Of a stretch of DNA of 64,000 nt, positions 50,553 to 60,706 are shown in pieces. Source of the DNA: Sinorhizobium mexicanum (lineage in GTDB: Bacteria; Pseudomonadota; Alphaproteobacteria; Rhizobiales; Rhizobiaceae); NCBI RefSeq assembly GCF_013488225.1, contig NZ_CP041238.1, positions 1,327,501-1,391,500 on the forward strand, read 5' to 3'. A program made the translations under genes and the position numbers. Below the pieces are notes generated by a model that worked only from the letters and a program-made list of their open reading frames with translations, was not told the DNA's origin and did not search any database. The number at the start of each line of letters is the position of its first letter. Positions within the stretch are counted from its first letter, which is position 1.

Positions 50553-51782
50553 ATGGTGGCAGCGACTGCGGAAGACATGGGGGCGGTTCTCCGCGAGGCA
50601 CGCCGCAACGTCCTTCTGTTGACCTTTGCGCAAGCGTTGCTCGGCGTGGTCGGGCCGATCAGCTTCGCGGTCGGCGGTGTCGCCGGCCACCAACTCCTCG
50701 GCGAAGACAAGTCGCTGGCAACGGCACCGCTTACCGGCTTCAACGTAGGCCTGGCGCTCGGTGTCGTACTTGCCGCGACGCTGTCTCGGCTGGTCGGCAG
50801 GCGCTCGGCTTTCATCGGCGGCGCCGTTATCGCCGCGTTGGGCGGGCTGGTTGCAGCCGCGGCGTTATTCCGTGAGAGCTTCTGGCTGTTCACCTTCGGC
50901 TTGGCCGTTCTCGGCTCGTCCAGCGGCTTCACGCAAAAGCTTCGCTTCGCGGCGGCAGACGCATCGCCCTCCTTCTACAAGCCGAAGGCGATTTCCTGGA
51001 TACTGGGCGGCGGCATCATCTCGGCGATACTCGGGCCGCAGATCGTCATTTTCGCCGGTGACTACTTCGCGCCCGTATGGTTTGCGGGTGCCTTCGTGGC
51101 CTTGCTGCCGGTCTGCCTTGCGGCCATTGTTTTTTTTGTGCCTCTTCGCCTGCCGGATATCAGAAGCGTTTCGGACCTGCACGCGGCCGCGCCGGTTCGT
51201 CCGCTCCGCGAGATCGTCGGTAACCAGCGGTTCCTGAGCGGCATGATCTGCGGCGTTTCCGCCTACGCGCTGATGACCTTCATGATGACGGGCGCACCGG
51301 TCGCCATGGTTGTCGGCTGCGGTTTTTCGACCGACCTCGCGACACTCGGAATACAATGGCACGTGCTCGCGATGTTTGGCCCGAGCTTTGCAACGGGCTG
51401 GCTCATCGCCCGCTTCGGCGCGGAGCGCATCGTCGCCTGCGGCTTTGTGCTGCTTCTCGCTTGCGCGGCGATCGCTCACATGGGAGTGGCGCTTTGGAAT
51501 TTCTGGGGTGCACTCGTTCTCCTCGGGCTCGGCTGGAATTTCGCGTTCATAGGCTCGACGGCAATCGTTGCGCAGAGCTATCGGCCGCATGAGGCGGACA
51601 AGGTTCAGGGCTTCCACGATATCGTCCTGTTTTCGACGGTCGCCATCGCGTCTTTCGCCTCCGGCAAGGTACTTTCCGCCTATGGGTGGGACGTGCTCAA
51701 CGCACTCGTCTGGCCGGTTGCTGGCATCTGCCTCTTCCTTCTTCTGATGCTGATGCGGAGGAACGGGCGCATTGCCGCCTGA
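50553..51782 (+). CDS. MFS transporter, possible riboflavin transporter (RfnT-like)
   Basis: A 409-residue inner-membrane protein with twelve helices. Its N-terminal cytoplasmic helix (AVLREARRNVLLLTFAQALLG) leads into FNVGLALGVVLAATLSRLVGRRSAFIGG (the loop 2-3 signature with RR), then FAAADASPSFYKPKAISWILGGG and, later, GWNFAFIGSTAIVAQSYRPHEADKVQG. It is five bases behind nusB, in the ribH operon. An MFS riboflavin transporter group (RfnT) has been proposed in Rhizobiales from rib linkage; I recall it only generally. Drug/other substrates remain possible. Confidence 0.85.
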   Translation: MVAATAEDMGAVLREARRNVLLLTFAQALLGVVGPISFAVGGVAGHQLLGEDKSLATAPLTGFNVGLALGVVLAATLSRLVGRRSAFIGGAVIAALGGLVAAAALFRESFWLFTFGLAVLGSSSGFTQKLRFAAADASPSFYKPKAISWILGGGIISAILGPQIVIFAGDYFAPVWFAGAFVALLPVCLAAIVFFVPLRLPDIRSVSDLHAAAPVRPLREIVGNQRFLSGMICGVSAYALMTFMMTGAPVAMVVGCGFSTDLATLGIQWHVLAMFGPSFATGWLIARFGAERIVACGFVLLLACAAIAHMGVALWNFWGALVLLGLGWNFAFIGSTAIVAQSYRPHEADKVQGFHDIVLFSTVAIASFASGKVLSAYGWDVLNALVWPVAGICLFLLLMLMRRNGRIAA

Positions 51783-51990
51783 GCGACGGCCAGCCGAGGC
51801 TCAGTAAAATCTTCCGACTCCCTCCAAACGCGATCACTCCGGTATTTTCAGGGGCTTGACGATCCCCATTCGCGCCCGCACTCTGGCCGCGCCGTGAGGG
51901 GTGCCGCTTGAGGATGCGGCGCGCGATTCGCGGAATGAGGGGCCTGCGGGAGGGAGTGAACCTGCAGGTTGAAACGGAGGATAATGCGAA

Positions 51991-54126
51991 ATGACCTTAC
52001 TTTTAGGCGTTATCGCATGCGGGTTGCTCGCGGTGGCCTATGCCATCTGGGCAACGCAGTCGGTGCTTGCCGCCGATCAGGGGAACGCCCGCATGCAGGA
52101 GATCGCAGGCTTTATCAGGGAGGGGGCGCAGGCCTACCTCACACGTCAATACAGGACCATTGCCATCGTCGGTGTCGTCGTTTTCATCGCCGCGTGGATT
52201 CTTCTCTCGAGTGCAGCCGCAATCGGCTTCCTGATTGGTGCGGTGCTGTCGGGGGCGGCGGGTTTCATCGGCATGCATGTCTCGGTCAGGGCCAACGTTC
52301 GCACGGCCCAGGCCGCATCGGTCAGCCTCGCCTCCGGTCTCGATATTGCCTTCAAATCGGGCGCAATCACCGGCCTGTTGGTGGCCGGCCTGGCCCTGCT
52401 CGGCGTCTCGGTCTACTACCTCATCCTGACGGCGGGCTTCGGGCACGATCCGGCTTCGCGTGAGGTTATCGATGCGCTTGTGGCGCTCGGCTTCGGAGCA
52501 TCGCTGATCTCGATCTTCGCCCGCCTCGGCGGCGGCATCTTCACCAAGGGAGCCGACGTCGGTGGCGATCTCGTCGGCAAGGTGGAAGCGGGCATTCCGG
52601 AAGACGATCCGCGCAACCCGGCGACCATCGCCGACAACGTCGGCGACAATGTCGGCGATTGCGCAGGGATGGCAGCAGACCTTTTCGAAACCTACGCGGT
52701 TTCGGTCGTGGCGACCATGGTGCTGGCATCGATCTTTTTCGCCGGTACTCCGCTGCTCGCGACGGTGATGGTCTATCCGCTGGCGATCTGCGCGGCTTGC
52801 ATCATCACGTCGATCATCGGCACCTTCTTCGTCAAGCTCGGCACCAACGGCTCGATCATGGGCGCGCTTTATCGCGGCCTGATCGTCACGGGTGCGCTCT
52901 CGATCATCGGTCTTGGCGCCGCGACTTCGCTGACGATCGGTTGGGGTTCGATCGGGACCGTCGCGGGCAAGGATGTCACCGGCTGGGGACTGTTCATCTG
53001 CGGCATCCTGGGCCTTGTCGTCACCGCACTGATCGTCGTCATCACGGAATACTATACCGGTACCAACAAGCGGCCGGTGAATTCGATTGCGCAGGCCTCC
53101 GTTACCGGTCACGGCACCAACGTGATCCAGGGCCTGGCCGTCTCGCTGGAGTCGACCGCATTGCCGGCGATCGTCATCGTCGGCGGCATCATCGCCACCT
53201 ACCAGCTCGCGGGCCTCTTCGGTACCGCCATTGCAGTCACCGCCATGCTCGGTCTCGCAGGCATGATCGTGGCACTCGATGCTTTTGGTCCGGTCACCGA
53301 CAACGCCGGTGGCATCGCCGAGATGTCGCATCTGCCGCCGGAAGTGCGTAAGTCGACCGACGCGCTTGATGCCGTCGGCAACACGACCAAGGCGGTGACC
53401 AAGGGCTATGCGATCGGTTCCGCGGGCCTCGGCGCTCTCGTGCTTTTCGCGGCCTATTCGAACGACCTCACCTACTTCGCCGCCAATGGCGACAAACATC
53501 CCTATTTCGCCGATGTGGGTGCGATCTCGTTTGACCTGTCCAACCCCTATGTCGTCGCCGGCCTGATCTTCGGCGGCCTCATTCCCTATCTTTTCGGCGG
53601 CATCGCCATGACGGCCGTCGGCCGTGCAGGCGGCGCTGTCGTCGAGGAAGTGCGCCGCCAGTTCAAGGAGAAGCCGGGCATCATGGAAGGCAAGGACCGG
53701 CCCGACTACGGCCGCGCCGTCGACATGCTGACCAAGGCGGCGATCCGGGAAATGATCGTGCCTTCGCTGCTGCCGGTGCTGGCGCCGATCGTCGTCTACT
53801 TCGGCGTGCTGCTGATTTCCGGCTCGAAGGCCTCGGCCTTTGCCGCGCTCGGGGCGTCGCTCCTCGGCGTTATCGTCAACGGGCTTTTCGTCGCCATATC
53901 GATGACGTCCGGGGGCGGGGCATGGGACAATGCCAAGAAGAGCTTCGAAGACGGTTTCGTCGACAAGAATGGCACGCGCCACATGAAGGGTTCCGATGCC
54001 CACAAGGCTTCGGTCACCGGCGACACCGTCGGCGATCCCTACAAGGATACGGCTGGCCCCGCGGTCAACCCGGCGATCAAGATCACCAATATCGTGGCGC
54101 TGCTGTTGCTGGCTGTCCTGGCCTGA
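51991..54126 (+). CDS. hppA: Membrane-bound proton-translocating pyrophosphatase
   Basis: A 711-residue integral membrane H+-PPase with about 16 helices that couples PPi hydrolysis to proton pumping. The catalytic stretch [17 protein letters not shown] is at about 215-232, together with [27 protein letters not shown] and the C-terminal [14 protein letters not shown]. At about residue 466 it has Lys in [10 protein letters not shown], which marks K+-independent H+-PPases; K+-dependent ones have Ala. GGAGGA lies ten bases before the ATG. The upstream 208 bases contain a possible -35 (CTTGAC at 51855) but a weak -10. Confidence 0.97.
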   Translation: MTLLLGVIACGLLAVAYAIWATQSVLAADQGNARMQEIAGFIREGAQAYLTRQYRTIAIVGVVVFIAAWILLSSAAAIGFLIGAVLSGAAGFIGMHVSVRANVRTAQAASVSLASGLDIAFKSGAITGLLVAGLALLGVSVYYLILTAGFGHDPASREVIDALVALGFGASLISIFARLGGGIFTKGADVGGDLVGKVEAGIPEDDPRNPATIADNVGDNVGDCAGMAADLFETYAVSVVATMVLASIFFAGTPLLATVMVYPLAICAACIITSIIGTFFVKLGTNGSIMGALYRGLIVTGALSIIGLGAATSLTIGWGSIGTVAGKDVTGWGLFICGILGLVVTALIVVITEYYTGTNKRPVNSIAQASVTGHGTNVIQGLAVSLESTALPAIVIVGGIIATYQLAGLFGTAIAVTAMLGLAGMIVALDAFGPVTDNAGGIAEMSHLPPEVRKSTDALDAVGNTTKAVTKGYAIGSAGLGALVLFAAYSNDLTYFAANGDKHPYFADVGAISFDLSNPYVVAGLIFGGLIPYLFGGIAMTAVGRAGGAVVEEVRRQFKEKPGIMEGKDRPDYGRAVDMLTKAAIREMIVPSLLPVLAPIVVYFGVLLISGSKASAFAALGASLLGVIVNGLFVAISMTSGGGAWDNAKKSFEDGFVDKNGTRHMKGSDAHKASVTGDTVGDPYKDTAGPAVNPAIKITNIVALLLLAVLA

Positions 54127-54143
54127 CAGAGGCTCCCGCAAAA

Positions 54144-54182
54144 ACAAAAAAGGCCCGCGAACCATGTTCGCGGGCCTTTTTT
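54144..54182. terminator. Bidirectional rho-independent terminator
   Basis: An 11-bp stem GGCCCGCGAAC/GTTCGCGGGCC with a CAT loop, flanked by A's on the left and T's on the right, so it can stop both hppA and the convergent bamE. Confidence 0.94.
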
Positions 54183-54194
54183 GCATGTCGCGAC

Positions 54195-54707
54195 TTATGG
54201 GCCCTTGCCAAAGTCCTTGAAGAGGTTTCGCGCCGCTGCCTGTCCGGCGCCCGGGCCGCTCAGGAGCTGGCCGAGGAAGCTCGTTTCCTTGCCGCCGGTC
54301 GGCGTCGTGCGCGACAGCATGTCGAAGACCTTACCGTCCTTCATCGTATAATGTGCGAGCTGGCTTACGACGCCTTCCTTGTCGAAGTAGACGGCAAGGA
54401 TCGATTGGTCGATGAGCTTCGGCTTCATGAAGGCGACCGGCCGCTTGCGCGTCTGCGAGATGTAATAGAAGACCTCGTTGTCGAAGGTGGCGGTCGTCGA
54501 CGGCGTGCCCAGAGAGAGCAGCACCTGCTCGCGGCTCGATCCGACCGGGACAAGGTTCAGCGTTTCCTGGTCAACGACATAACCTTGATGGAGGACCTCG
54601 CCCATATTCGCCGTCGTGCAGGCGGCAAGCGTTGTTGTGCAAAGGGAAGCCACGAGCACGGCACGGCTTAGAACATTCAGGTTTGATATCAAATACCGCT
54701 TCGACAA
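54195..54707 (-). CDS. bamE: Outer membrane assembly lipoprotein BamE
   Basis: A 170-residue SmpA/OmlA family lipoprotein of the BAM complex, which inserts outer-membrane beta barrels. After a basic start, it shows the lipobox CTTTLAAC, then NMGEVLHQGYVVDQETLNLVPVGSSREQVLLSLGTPS, the conserved BamE fold, and VFYYISQTRKRPVAFMKP. The start is taken as TTG at 54707, with AGGGGA seven bases before it; there is no ATG in the right place. The longer frame to 54971 runs past the lipoprotein signal. It is divergent from the CBP3-like chaperone. Confidence 0.9.
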   Translation of the reverse strand: MSKRYLISNLNVLSRAVLVASLCTTTLAACTTANMGEVLHQGYVVDQETLNLVPVGSSREQVLLSLGTPSTTATFDNEVFYYISQTRKRPVAFMKPKLIDQSILAVYFDKEGVVSQLAHYTMKDGKVFDMLSRTTPTGGKETSFLGQLLSGPGAGQAAARNLFKDFGKGP

Positions 54708-54843
54708 GGACTGTTCCCCTGGAGTAACGATGGCAGATCCGCCATTGCAATTCGTGCCTGCTTCGGTAAACCAGCTTCGGCTATCATGCAATAACGTCGT
54801 GGGCGCCGCCCACATTTCGAGAAAGCCAGAGCTGGGCTTTGTG

Positions 54844-55380
54844 ATGATTTTTGGACTGTTCAAGAGAAAAAGCGGCAATATTGCGATTGTGGAGCGCCAG
54901 TATGCGTTGCTGACCGCCGCCGCACGCCAGCCGTTTCTGTACACCGACCTTGCTGTCCCCGACACGGTCATGGGCCGCTTCGAGATGTTGTCGGCAATCC
55001 TGATTCTCTATTTTCGGCGGACACGCGCCTCCGCGCGCACCGGGCAGGAGATCGCGCAGGAAATCGTCGATGCCTTTTTCGAAGACGTCGACCACTCGAT
55101 CCGCGAACTCGGCGTTGGTGACGTGGGCGTGCCAAAGAAGATGAAGAAGTTCGCCGGCATGTTCTACGGCCGCCTCGAATCCTATGCCGCCGCGCTCGAG
55201 CAAGGGGATGGAGAGGCGCTGGCCGCCGCGCTGCGCCGCAACTTCCATCCCGATGCCCACGAAGGGCCGGCGATGGACGGACTGGCCGCCTATCTTCTGG
55301 CCACCGAAGCGGTCCTGTCCGAGACGCCGGAAGAGGTGGTCGAAGCGGGCCAGTTGCGCATGCCGCCGGCAGGAGCGTAA
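54844..55380 (+). CDS. Ubiquinol-cytochrome c chaperone (CBP3) family protein
   Basis: A 178-residue protein of the CBP3/UQCC1 family, which assists assembly of the cytochrome bc1 complex. It shows YALLTAAARQPFLYTDLAVPDTVMGRFEMLSAILILYFRR, DVDHSIRELGVGDVGVPKKMKKFAGMFYGRL, the recognisable motif block of the domain. It is usual in alphaproteobacteria. The ATG at 54844 (or GTG at 54841) begins it; the frame upstream is non-coding. The DUF177 gene follows after 87 bases. Confidence 0.9.
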   Translation: MIFGLFKRKSGNIAIVERQYALLTAAARQPFLYTDLAVPDTVMGRFEMLSAILILYFRRTRASARTGQEIAQEIVDAFFEDVDHSIRELGVGDVGVPKKMKKFAGMFYGRLESYAAALEQGDGEALAAALRRNFHPDAHEGPAMDGLAAYLLATEAVLSETPEEVVEAGQLRMPPAGA

Positions 55381-55467
55381 TAGGCCGATAGCGATGCCGC
55401 CCGAAGATCGCGCTCGGCGGCTGTATGCGCGGCATGGAGATCCGATGCCGCGAGGAAGGATCTTGTC

Positions 55468-56019
55468 ATGAGAGACGATAGCAAACCGGCGTTCTCCTAC
55501 CCGGTGAAGGTGGGACACATCTCGGCAAACGCGGTCAGCGTCCATCTTTCGGCGAGCGAGGCCGAGCGCCGGGCGCTTGCCAAGCTCTGGAATGTCGAAG
55601 AAGTGCTCTCGCTCGCCGCCGACCTCCAGATCGCGCGCTGGAAGAAGGACGGAGTGAAGATCAAGGGAGATGTCGCTGCCCGCGTTGTCCAGTCCTGCGT
55701 GGTGACGCTCGAACCGGTCGAGGCGGAGATAAACGAGTCCGTCGAGGCGATTTTCGTGCCGGAAGGATCGCGGCTTGCACGCCAGGCGCACAACGACGGT
55801 GGCGAGATGGTACTCGATCCGGATGGTCCGGACATTCCCGACACCTTTGCCGGCGATACCATCGATGCGGGCGTCGTGGTCAGCGAGCATGTCGCCCTCG
55901 CCATCGATCCCTATCCGCGCAAGGAAGGTGCGGTCTTCGGTGAGCGCATCGAAAGCTCTGCGGAGGATGACAAGCGGCCGAACCCGTTTGCCGCGCTGAA
56001 GGACTGGAAAAAGGATTGA
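55468..56019 (+). CDS. DUF177 (YceD) family protein
   Basis: A 183-residue protein of the DUF177 family. It shows FSYPVKVGHISANAVSVHLSAS, KIKGDVAARVVQSCVVTLEPVEAEINES and the acidic EMVLDPDGPDIPDTFAGDTIDAG, then VVSEHVALAIDPYPRKEG. In many bacteria the gene is next to rpmF and plsX and is implicated in 23S rRNA accumulation; here plsX follows but rpmF is missing from between them, as in other alphaproteobacteria. Confidence 0.9.
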   Translation: MRDDSKPAFSYPVKVGHISANAVSVHLSASEAERRALAKLWNVEEVLSLAADLQIARWKKDGVKIKGDVAARVVQSCVVTLEPVEAEINESVEAIFVPEGSRLARQAHNDGGEMVLDPDGPDIPDTFAGDTIDAGVVVSEHVALAIDPYPRKEGAVFGERIESSAEDDKRPNPFAALKDWKKD

Positions 56020-56218
56020 AACGGCGAAAGCCGCGCCTACAATTCGGTTGTCACGCAGACGAAAAGCAGTATTTTGGCCCGACTCCAGCCGATGGGGCCG
56101 ATGCGCCGTGACGTCGCATGTCGGCTCAAGCGTCAGAAGGAACAAGGATCGCCCCGCGTGAAAAGTGATGCGCAGGGCGAGACGCGTTGCGTGGGCAGGA
56201 AAAAAGGATAAGACACGC

Positions 56219-57262
56219 GTGGTCAGAATTTCACTTGACGTGATGGGGGGCGACTATGGTCCTGAAGTCGTCATCCCGGGCGCAGCAAGAGCGCTCGAAC
56301 GTCACCCGGACATAAGATTCGTCTTGTTCGGTCAGGAAGCGCGATGCGCCGAGCTTCTGGCCAAGCATCCGAAGCTGAATGCAGCGAGCACTTTCAACGA
56401 TTGCGAAATCGCCGTCGCCATGGACGAAAAGCCTAGCCAGGCGCTCCGGCGTGGGCGTGGCAAATCGAGCATGTGGAAGGCGATCGACGCGATCAATGCC
56501 GGCGAGGCGGATGTGGTCGTTTCCGCAGGCAATACAGGCGCGCTAATGGCGATGTCCGTCTTCTGTCTCAGAACCATGCAGGGGATCCAGCGCCCTGCGA
56601 TTGCCGCCATCTGGCCGACACTCAAAGGGGAAAGCATCGTCCTCGACGTTGGCGCGACGATCGGCGCGGACGCGCAGCAACTCATGGATTTCGCCTTGAT
56701 GGGCGGCGCGATGGCTCGCGCACTGTTCGAGGTCGAGCATCCTTCGGTCGGCTTGCTCAATGTCGGCGTGGAAGAAATCAAGGGCCAGGAAGAGGTCAAG
56801 GAGGCCGGACGGCTCATCCGCGAGGCCAACATCGAGGGCATCGACTATTACGGTTTCGTTGAAGGCGACGATATTGGCCGCGGAACCGTCGATGTCGTTG
56901 TGACCGAAGGCTTCTCTGGGAATATCGCCTTGAAGGCGGCCGAAGGAACGGCGCGCCAGATTGCCGAATATTTGCGCGCGGCGATGTCGCGCACATTGCT
57001 CGCGAAGATCGGTTACGTGTTCGCCAAGGGCGCCTTCGACCGGTTGCGTGAAAAGATGGACCCGCGGAAGGTCAACGGCGGCGTGTTCCTCGGCCTCAAT
57101 GGCGTCGTCATCAAGAGCCATGGTGGCACCGACGCCGAGGGTTTCGCGGCCGCAATCGATGTCGGCTACGACATGGTAAAGAACGGCCTCAAGGCCAAAA
57201 TAGAAAGCGACCTGGCGAAATATCACGGCGCGCAGCCGTCTGAACCCCTCCCGCCGGCATGA
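56219..57262 (+). CDS. plsX: Phosphate acyltransferase PlsX
   Basis: A 347-residue enzyme making acyl-phosphate from acyl-ACP for phospholipid synthesis. It shows [74 protein letters not shown] and [17 protein letters not shown]. The start is a GTG at 56219, behind AAAAAGGA; the longer frame from 56165 has no such site. It precedes fabH by 19 bases in the lipid operon. Confidence 0.96.
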   Translation: MVRISLDVMGGDYGPEVVIPGAARALERHPDIRFVLFGQEARCAELLAKHPKLNAASTFNDCEIAVAMDEKPSQALRRGRGKSSMWKAIDAINAGEADVVVSAGNTGALMAMSVFCLRTMQGIQRPAIAAIWPTLKGESIVLDVGATIGADAQQLMDFALMGGAMARALFEVEHPSVGLLNVGVEEIKGQEEVKEAGRLIREANIEGIDYYGFVEGDDIGRGTVDVVVTEGFSGNIALKAAEGTARQIAEYLRAAMSRTLLAKIGYVFAKGAFDRLREKMDPRKVNGGVFLGLNGVVIKSHGGTDAEGFAAAIDVGYDMVKNGLKAKIESDLAKYHGAQPSEPLPPA

Positions 57263-57281
57263 ATGATGAGGTTTTGAGTAA

Positions 57282-58253
57282 ATGATCCGTTCCGTCGTTC
57301 GCGGCTTCGGGGCAGCGCTGCCGAAGCAAGTGATGACCAACAAGGAAATGGAATCGAAGGTCGACACGTCCGACGAATGGATCGTGCAGCGGACCGGGAT
57401 TCGCCAGCGTTACATCGCCAGCGAGGGCGAAACGACGGCATCACTCGGGGAAAGTGCCGCGCGCGCCGCGCTTGCGCGGGCCGATCTGACGGCCGACGAT
57501 CTGGACCTGATCATCGTCGCCACATCCACTCCGGACAACACGTTTCCGGCGACGGCGGTGAACATCCAGAACCGCCTCGGCATGCGGCACGGCGCGGCCT
57601 TCGATCTGCAGGCGGTCTGTTCCGGCTTCGTCTATGCGGTGGCGACGGCGGATGCCTACATCCGCGGCGGCCTCGCCAAGCGCGCTCTGGTGATTGGGGC
57701 GGAGACGTTCTCGCGCATCCTCGACTGGTCCGATCGCACGACTTGTGTCCTCTTTGGCGACGGTGCCGGCGCGATCATCCTTGAAGCCCAGGAGGGCGCA
57801 GGCACGAATGCCGACCGCGGCGTGCTGACGGCACAACTGCGCTCAGACGGCATTCATGGCGACAAGCTTTACGTCGACGGCGGCCCATCGACCACGGGCA
57901 CCGTGGGTCATCTCAGGATGGAAGGGCGCGAGGTGTTCAAGCATGCCGTCGGCATGATCACGGATGTGATCGAGGCGGCTTTCGAGGCAACGGGAACGAC
58001 GGCAGATGACGTCGACTGGCTGGTTCCGCACCAGGCCAATCGGCGCATCATCGATGGCTCTGCAAAGAAGCTTGGCATCCCGCTCGATAAGGTTGTGGTG
58101 ACGGTCGACGTCCACGGCAATACCTCGGCCGCCTCCATTCCGCTCGCGCTTGATACCGCGGCCGCCGACGGGCGGATAAAGAAAGGCGACCTCGTGATGC
58201 TCGAGGCGATGGGCGGCGGCTTCACCTGGGGTTCCGTTCTCATCCGGTGGTAA
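57282..58253 (+). CDS. fabH: Beta-ketoacyl-ACP synthase III
   Basis: A 323-residue KAS III that condenses acetyl-CoA with malonyl-ACP to start fatty-acid synthesis. The nucleophile is Cys113 (AVCSGF), with His in VPHQANRRI and Asn in [12 protein letters not shown]. It begins [18 protein letters not shown]. Full length. It lies between plsX and ihfA. Confidence 0.97.
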   Translation: MIRSVVRGFGAALPKQVMTNKEMESKVDTSDEWIVQRTGIRQRYIASEGETTASLGESAARAALARADLTADDLDLIIVATSTPDNTFPATAVNIQNRLGMRHGAAFDLQAVCSGFVYAVATADAYIRGGLAKRALVIGAETFSRILDWSDRTTCVLFGDGAGAIILEAQEGAGTNADRGVLTAQLRSDGIHGDKLYVDGGPSTTGTVGHLRMEGREVFKHAVGMITDVIEAAFEATGTTADDVDWLVPHQANRRIIDGSAKKLGIPLDKVVVTVDVHGNTSAASIPLALDTAAADGRIKKGDLVMLEAMGGGFTWGSVLIRW

Positions 58254-58347
58254 AGAAAATAATGAAGCACCGCAGGCGCTTGACCGCAAAAGGCAAGGGC
58301 AATAGTCTTCCTTCGCTGATCGGCATGCCAGACATCGGTGGGGGAAG

Positions 58348-58686
58348 ATGAGCGGAAAAACAGTAACACGGGCGGACTTGGCTGAGTCGGTTTTTCGCAA
58401 GGTGGGCCTATCTCGTACAGAGTCGGCCGAACTCGTGGAAACGGTCATTGATGAAATATGCAACGCAATCGTGCGTGGCGAGAGCGTGAAACTATCCTCC
58501 TTTGCGACGTTCCAGGTGCGCGACAAGAATGAGCGCATCGGGCGCAATCCGAAAACCGGCGAGGAAGTTCCAATTTCACCGCGCCGGGTGATGACCTTCA
58601 AGGCGTCCAACGTATTGAAACAGCGCGTGCTGAAGGCGCATTTGAGCCGCAAGGCCAAGCAGAGGCCGGCCGCTCCGGCGTCGTGA
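58348..58686 (+). CDS. ihfA: Integration host factor subunit alpha
   Basis: A 112-residue DNA-bending protein of the HU/IHF family. It shows [31 protein letters not shown], then [41 protein letters not shown], with the Pro-bearing beta arm. The partner IhfB is not in the window. GGGGGAAG precedes the ATG. In alphaproteobacteria it commonly follows plsX-fabH and precedes a MerR gene, as here. Confidence 0.96.
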   Translation: MSGKTVTRADLAESVFRKVGLSRTESAELVETVIDEICNAIVRGESVKLSSFATFQVRDKNERIGRNPKTGEEVPISPRRVMTFKASNVLKQRVLKAHLSRKAKQRPAAPAS

Positions 58687-58821
58687 TCCCCTGCTCGAAA
58701 CCACAAATGTGGTTGAAAACCTGTCCATAACCCATTGAAATGGGCGCGACTCGTGCGATCATCGCGCGGTGATCCGTCCATTGCGGTGCTGACAAGCCGC
58801 GTGATCTGTAATGGGGATGAT

Positions 58822-59355
58822 ATGGACAAAAGCCCGGACGCCTTCCGCACAATCAGCGAGGTCGCAGACGAACTCGATCTGCCGCAACACGTTCTGCGTT
58901 TCTGGGAGACACGATTCCAGCAGATCAAACCGATGAAGCGGGGCGGCGGTCGGCGATATTATCGCCCGGAGGACGTCGATCTCCTCAAGGGCATTCGCCA
59001 CCTCCTCTATGATCACGGCTACACGATCAAGGGCGTGCAAAAGCTCCTGAAGGCCAACGGCAACAAGTTCGTTGCGGCGATCGCAAGCGGCGATCTTGCA
59101 ACTGTCGAAGCACTCGCAGCTTCCAGCAACGAGGAGCCGCAACCGCCGAAGGTCGGTGTCGCCGACGAGGACCAGATCGTCGGTCGCGCGAAGGCTCCGG
59201 CGGGCCGGCGGTTTTTCTCCTTCGGCGGTGGCGGTGGCGACGACGCGGAGATATCGATCGGCAAGGCTTCCGTAAGCAAGGAAGACCGGGCGCTGTTGCA
59301 GGAGGCGCTTTACGATCTTCTGGAATGCAAGCGGCTGCTCGATCAGGTGCGGTGA
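58822..59355 (+). CDS. MerR-family transcriptional regulator
   Basis: A 177-residue regulator with a MerR helix-turn-helix at the N-terminus ([23 protein letters not shown], then [41 protein letters not shown]) and a short, probably disordered middle ([20 protein letters not shown]) before a C-terminal helix [19 protein letters not shown]. Effector and target are unknown. The ATG at 58822 follows GGGGATG. It completes the plsX-fabH-ihfA cluster. Confidence 0.92.
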   Translation: MDKSPDAFRTISEVADELDLPQHVLRFWETRFQQIKPMKRGGGRRYYRPEDVDLLKGIRHLLYDHGYTIKGVQKLLKANGNKFVAAIASGDLATVEALAASSNEEPQPPKVGVADEDQIVGRAKAPAGRRFFSFGGGGGDDAEISIGKASVSKEDRALLQEALYDLLECKRLLDQVR

Positions 59356-59366
59356 CACCGCTACTT

Positions 59367-59404
59367 GATCATTTCACTGTTTCATTGAAACAGGTGAAAT
59401 GATC
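59367..59404. repeat. Near-perfect palindrome after the MerR gene
   Basis: GATCATTTCACTGTTTCA is followed by its complement TGAAACA-G-GTGAAATGATC with one bulged G. It lies directly upstream of the family-2 repeat at 59420, so both form one composite element. No T run follows. Confidence 0.75.
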
Positions 59405-59419
59405 TAACTCGTTGAAACT

Positions 59420-59467
59420 GCGCAATTCCGGACGGAAAACCGTTACACACTTTTCCTAGAATTGCTC
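59420..59467 (-). repeat. Palindromic intergenic repeat, family 2, copy 2 (reverse)
   Basis: On the minus strand the arms are GAGCAATTC/GAATTGCGC and the core is AGGAAAAGTGTGTAACGGTTTTCCGTCCGG. The core matches the copy at 22381-22432 but the arms differ and still pair, so the hairpin is conserved rather than the arm sequence. Confidence 0.75.
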
Positions 59468-59510
59468 CAAGGCATCTAGATGAGTGTGATTGGTGGCTAC
59501 CGGTGCAGGG

Positions 59511-59915
59511 CTATTTTGCTCTGCGCGGCTTGGAAGTGCCGTTCGTAAGTCGATCCGGAGTGAAGGCAAACGCCGGGAAATGAATACGCTCAAGGAAGGC
59601 AAGATCGTTCGCCCCTGCCTGAGGCTTCGCCGTCGGCGCGACTTGCATCGCCGCTGAGAGCTGATCGAGATATTCCAGCGCCTCGTGGGCCGCCAGGACC
59701 GTTAGCATCCTGCCGTCTGCCTGGCCCGCCTGCTGCAGGTCGTTCCTTGTACTCTCCACCGCCTCGCGGACGAAGCCTCGTGGGTCAGGGCTCTGTGAAG
59801 CGGCCCATTCGAGAAGGCGGCACATCATCATTTCATTCACACGCAAGGCGGCGACGGTTTGACCAAGTAGCAGCGTCAGTTTCTGAAGCTTATCTTCGTT
59901 TACCTTCCGGGACAT
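59511..59915 (-). CDS. Hypothetical helical protein
   Basis: A 134-residue cytosolic protein I do not recognise. The N-terminal 100 residues are predicted helical (NEDKLQKLTLLLGQTVAALRVNEMMMCRLLEWAA, VREAVESTRNDLQQA, MLTVLAAHEALEYLDQLSAAM) and the C-terminus is probably disordered, ending TNGTSKPRRAK. It has no signal or domain motif. The ATG at 59915 begins it; the longer frame to 60092 has none of this character. Confidence 0.7.
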   Translation of the reverse strand: MSRKVNEDKLQKLTLLLGQTVAALRVNEMMMCRLLEWAASQSPDPRGFVREAVESTRNDLQQAGQADGRMLTVLAAHEALEYLDQLSAAMQVAPTAKPQAGANDLAFLERIHFPAFAFTPDRLTNGTSKPRRAK

Positions 59916-60245
59916 CTGTATCTTTCCGTCGTTTGGCTTTCTTCTGGAGCGTCTCCCACGGCCAACGAAATGTGCGGGCGGCTCAGCCGGCATGGACCGA
60001 ACGGCACCGCGCATGGTTTTGTTCCCCGTAGGTCTGGTCAGGTATATCCCGGCTTCGACCCCGCAAGTCCCCGTCGGCAAGCTTCGTCGCATCGCATTGG
60101 CGTGGGCGGTAGAGCGGTTACGGGCGAAGGCGCCTGTTGCATGAAGGTTCGTCCGACATATCGACGCGGGTGGTTCGTTTTTCCTGTCGACATCGAATTT
60201 CGGGCTTGCGCTCCCAGCGTTGAGAATATAGGGATTTTCTCGGTT
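59916..60245. other. Gap between hypothetical gene and tRNA-Pro
   Basis: About 330 bases with no gene, repeat or clear RNA that I can support. The stretch includes an AT-rich patch just before the tRNA (60190-60245), where its promoter should lie. Confidence 0.4.
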
Positions 60246-60322
<77 letters not shown>

Positions 60323-60373
60323 TTTTTTCCCCAGCGATTTCAACGGATTGAGTTTTCCGATATTTGTTCGGCT

Positions 60374-60410
60374 AGGGGTCGTTGGTTCAAGTCCAGTTCG
60401 CTCCGACCAT
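60374..60410 (+). pseudogene. Degenerate copy of the tRNA-Pro 3' end
   Basis: AGGGGTCGTTGGTTCAAGTC..., through GCTCCGACCAT, repeats the 3' third of the tRNA about 86 bases downstream (matching 60289-60323), with several substitutions and one extra base. The T stem can still pair with GU pairs, but no 5' half exists. It looks like an old att-type duplication left by an integrated element, or a decayed tandem tRNA. Confidence 0.7.
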
Positions 60411-60706
60411 CTAATCACTTTGCAACTTCCTTTGCGATGAACGTCTGACTACGGCGTCGTTGAAGGTAAAGCCCATCAGCCCAAGCAAACTCCCTAAGTC
60501 CCTGAGGAAAATCCTGCGTCACGCGACAAGCAGGCTTGCGGTACCGGCTGGGAGCTGGTGCTTCCCCGCTTCTGGCTGCCTCCGTGTCGTGGCACTGCGA
60601 AACGCATTTTACCCCCCCGATCACAACCGACCAGAGAACGGTTTTGTGATTTGGTCGGGGCCACGGCGGCGGATAGACTGCGCCTGCAACAACAAGGAGA
60701 AGCCTT
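60411..60706. other. Region after the tRNA remnant with a coding-like scrap
   Basis: No complete gene. On the minus strand, 60415 to about 60520 encodes a peptide ending REFAWADGLYLQRRRSQ then TFIAKEVAK, which reads like a real protein C-terminus, at a lower GC than the neighbours. The rest of that frame is antisense to the next gene. The stretch 60600-60690 contains ACAACCGACCAGAGAACGGTTTTGTGATTTGGTCGG, an imperfect hairpin, upstream of the small secreted gene. Confidence 0.35.

Noticed and set aside
52003..54186. 727-codon frame antisense to hppA
   Set aside because: Same shadow effect: low-complexity Asp/Arg/His composition, and hppA is unmistakable.
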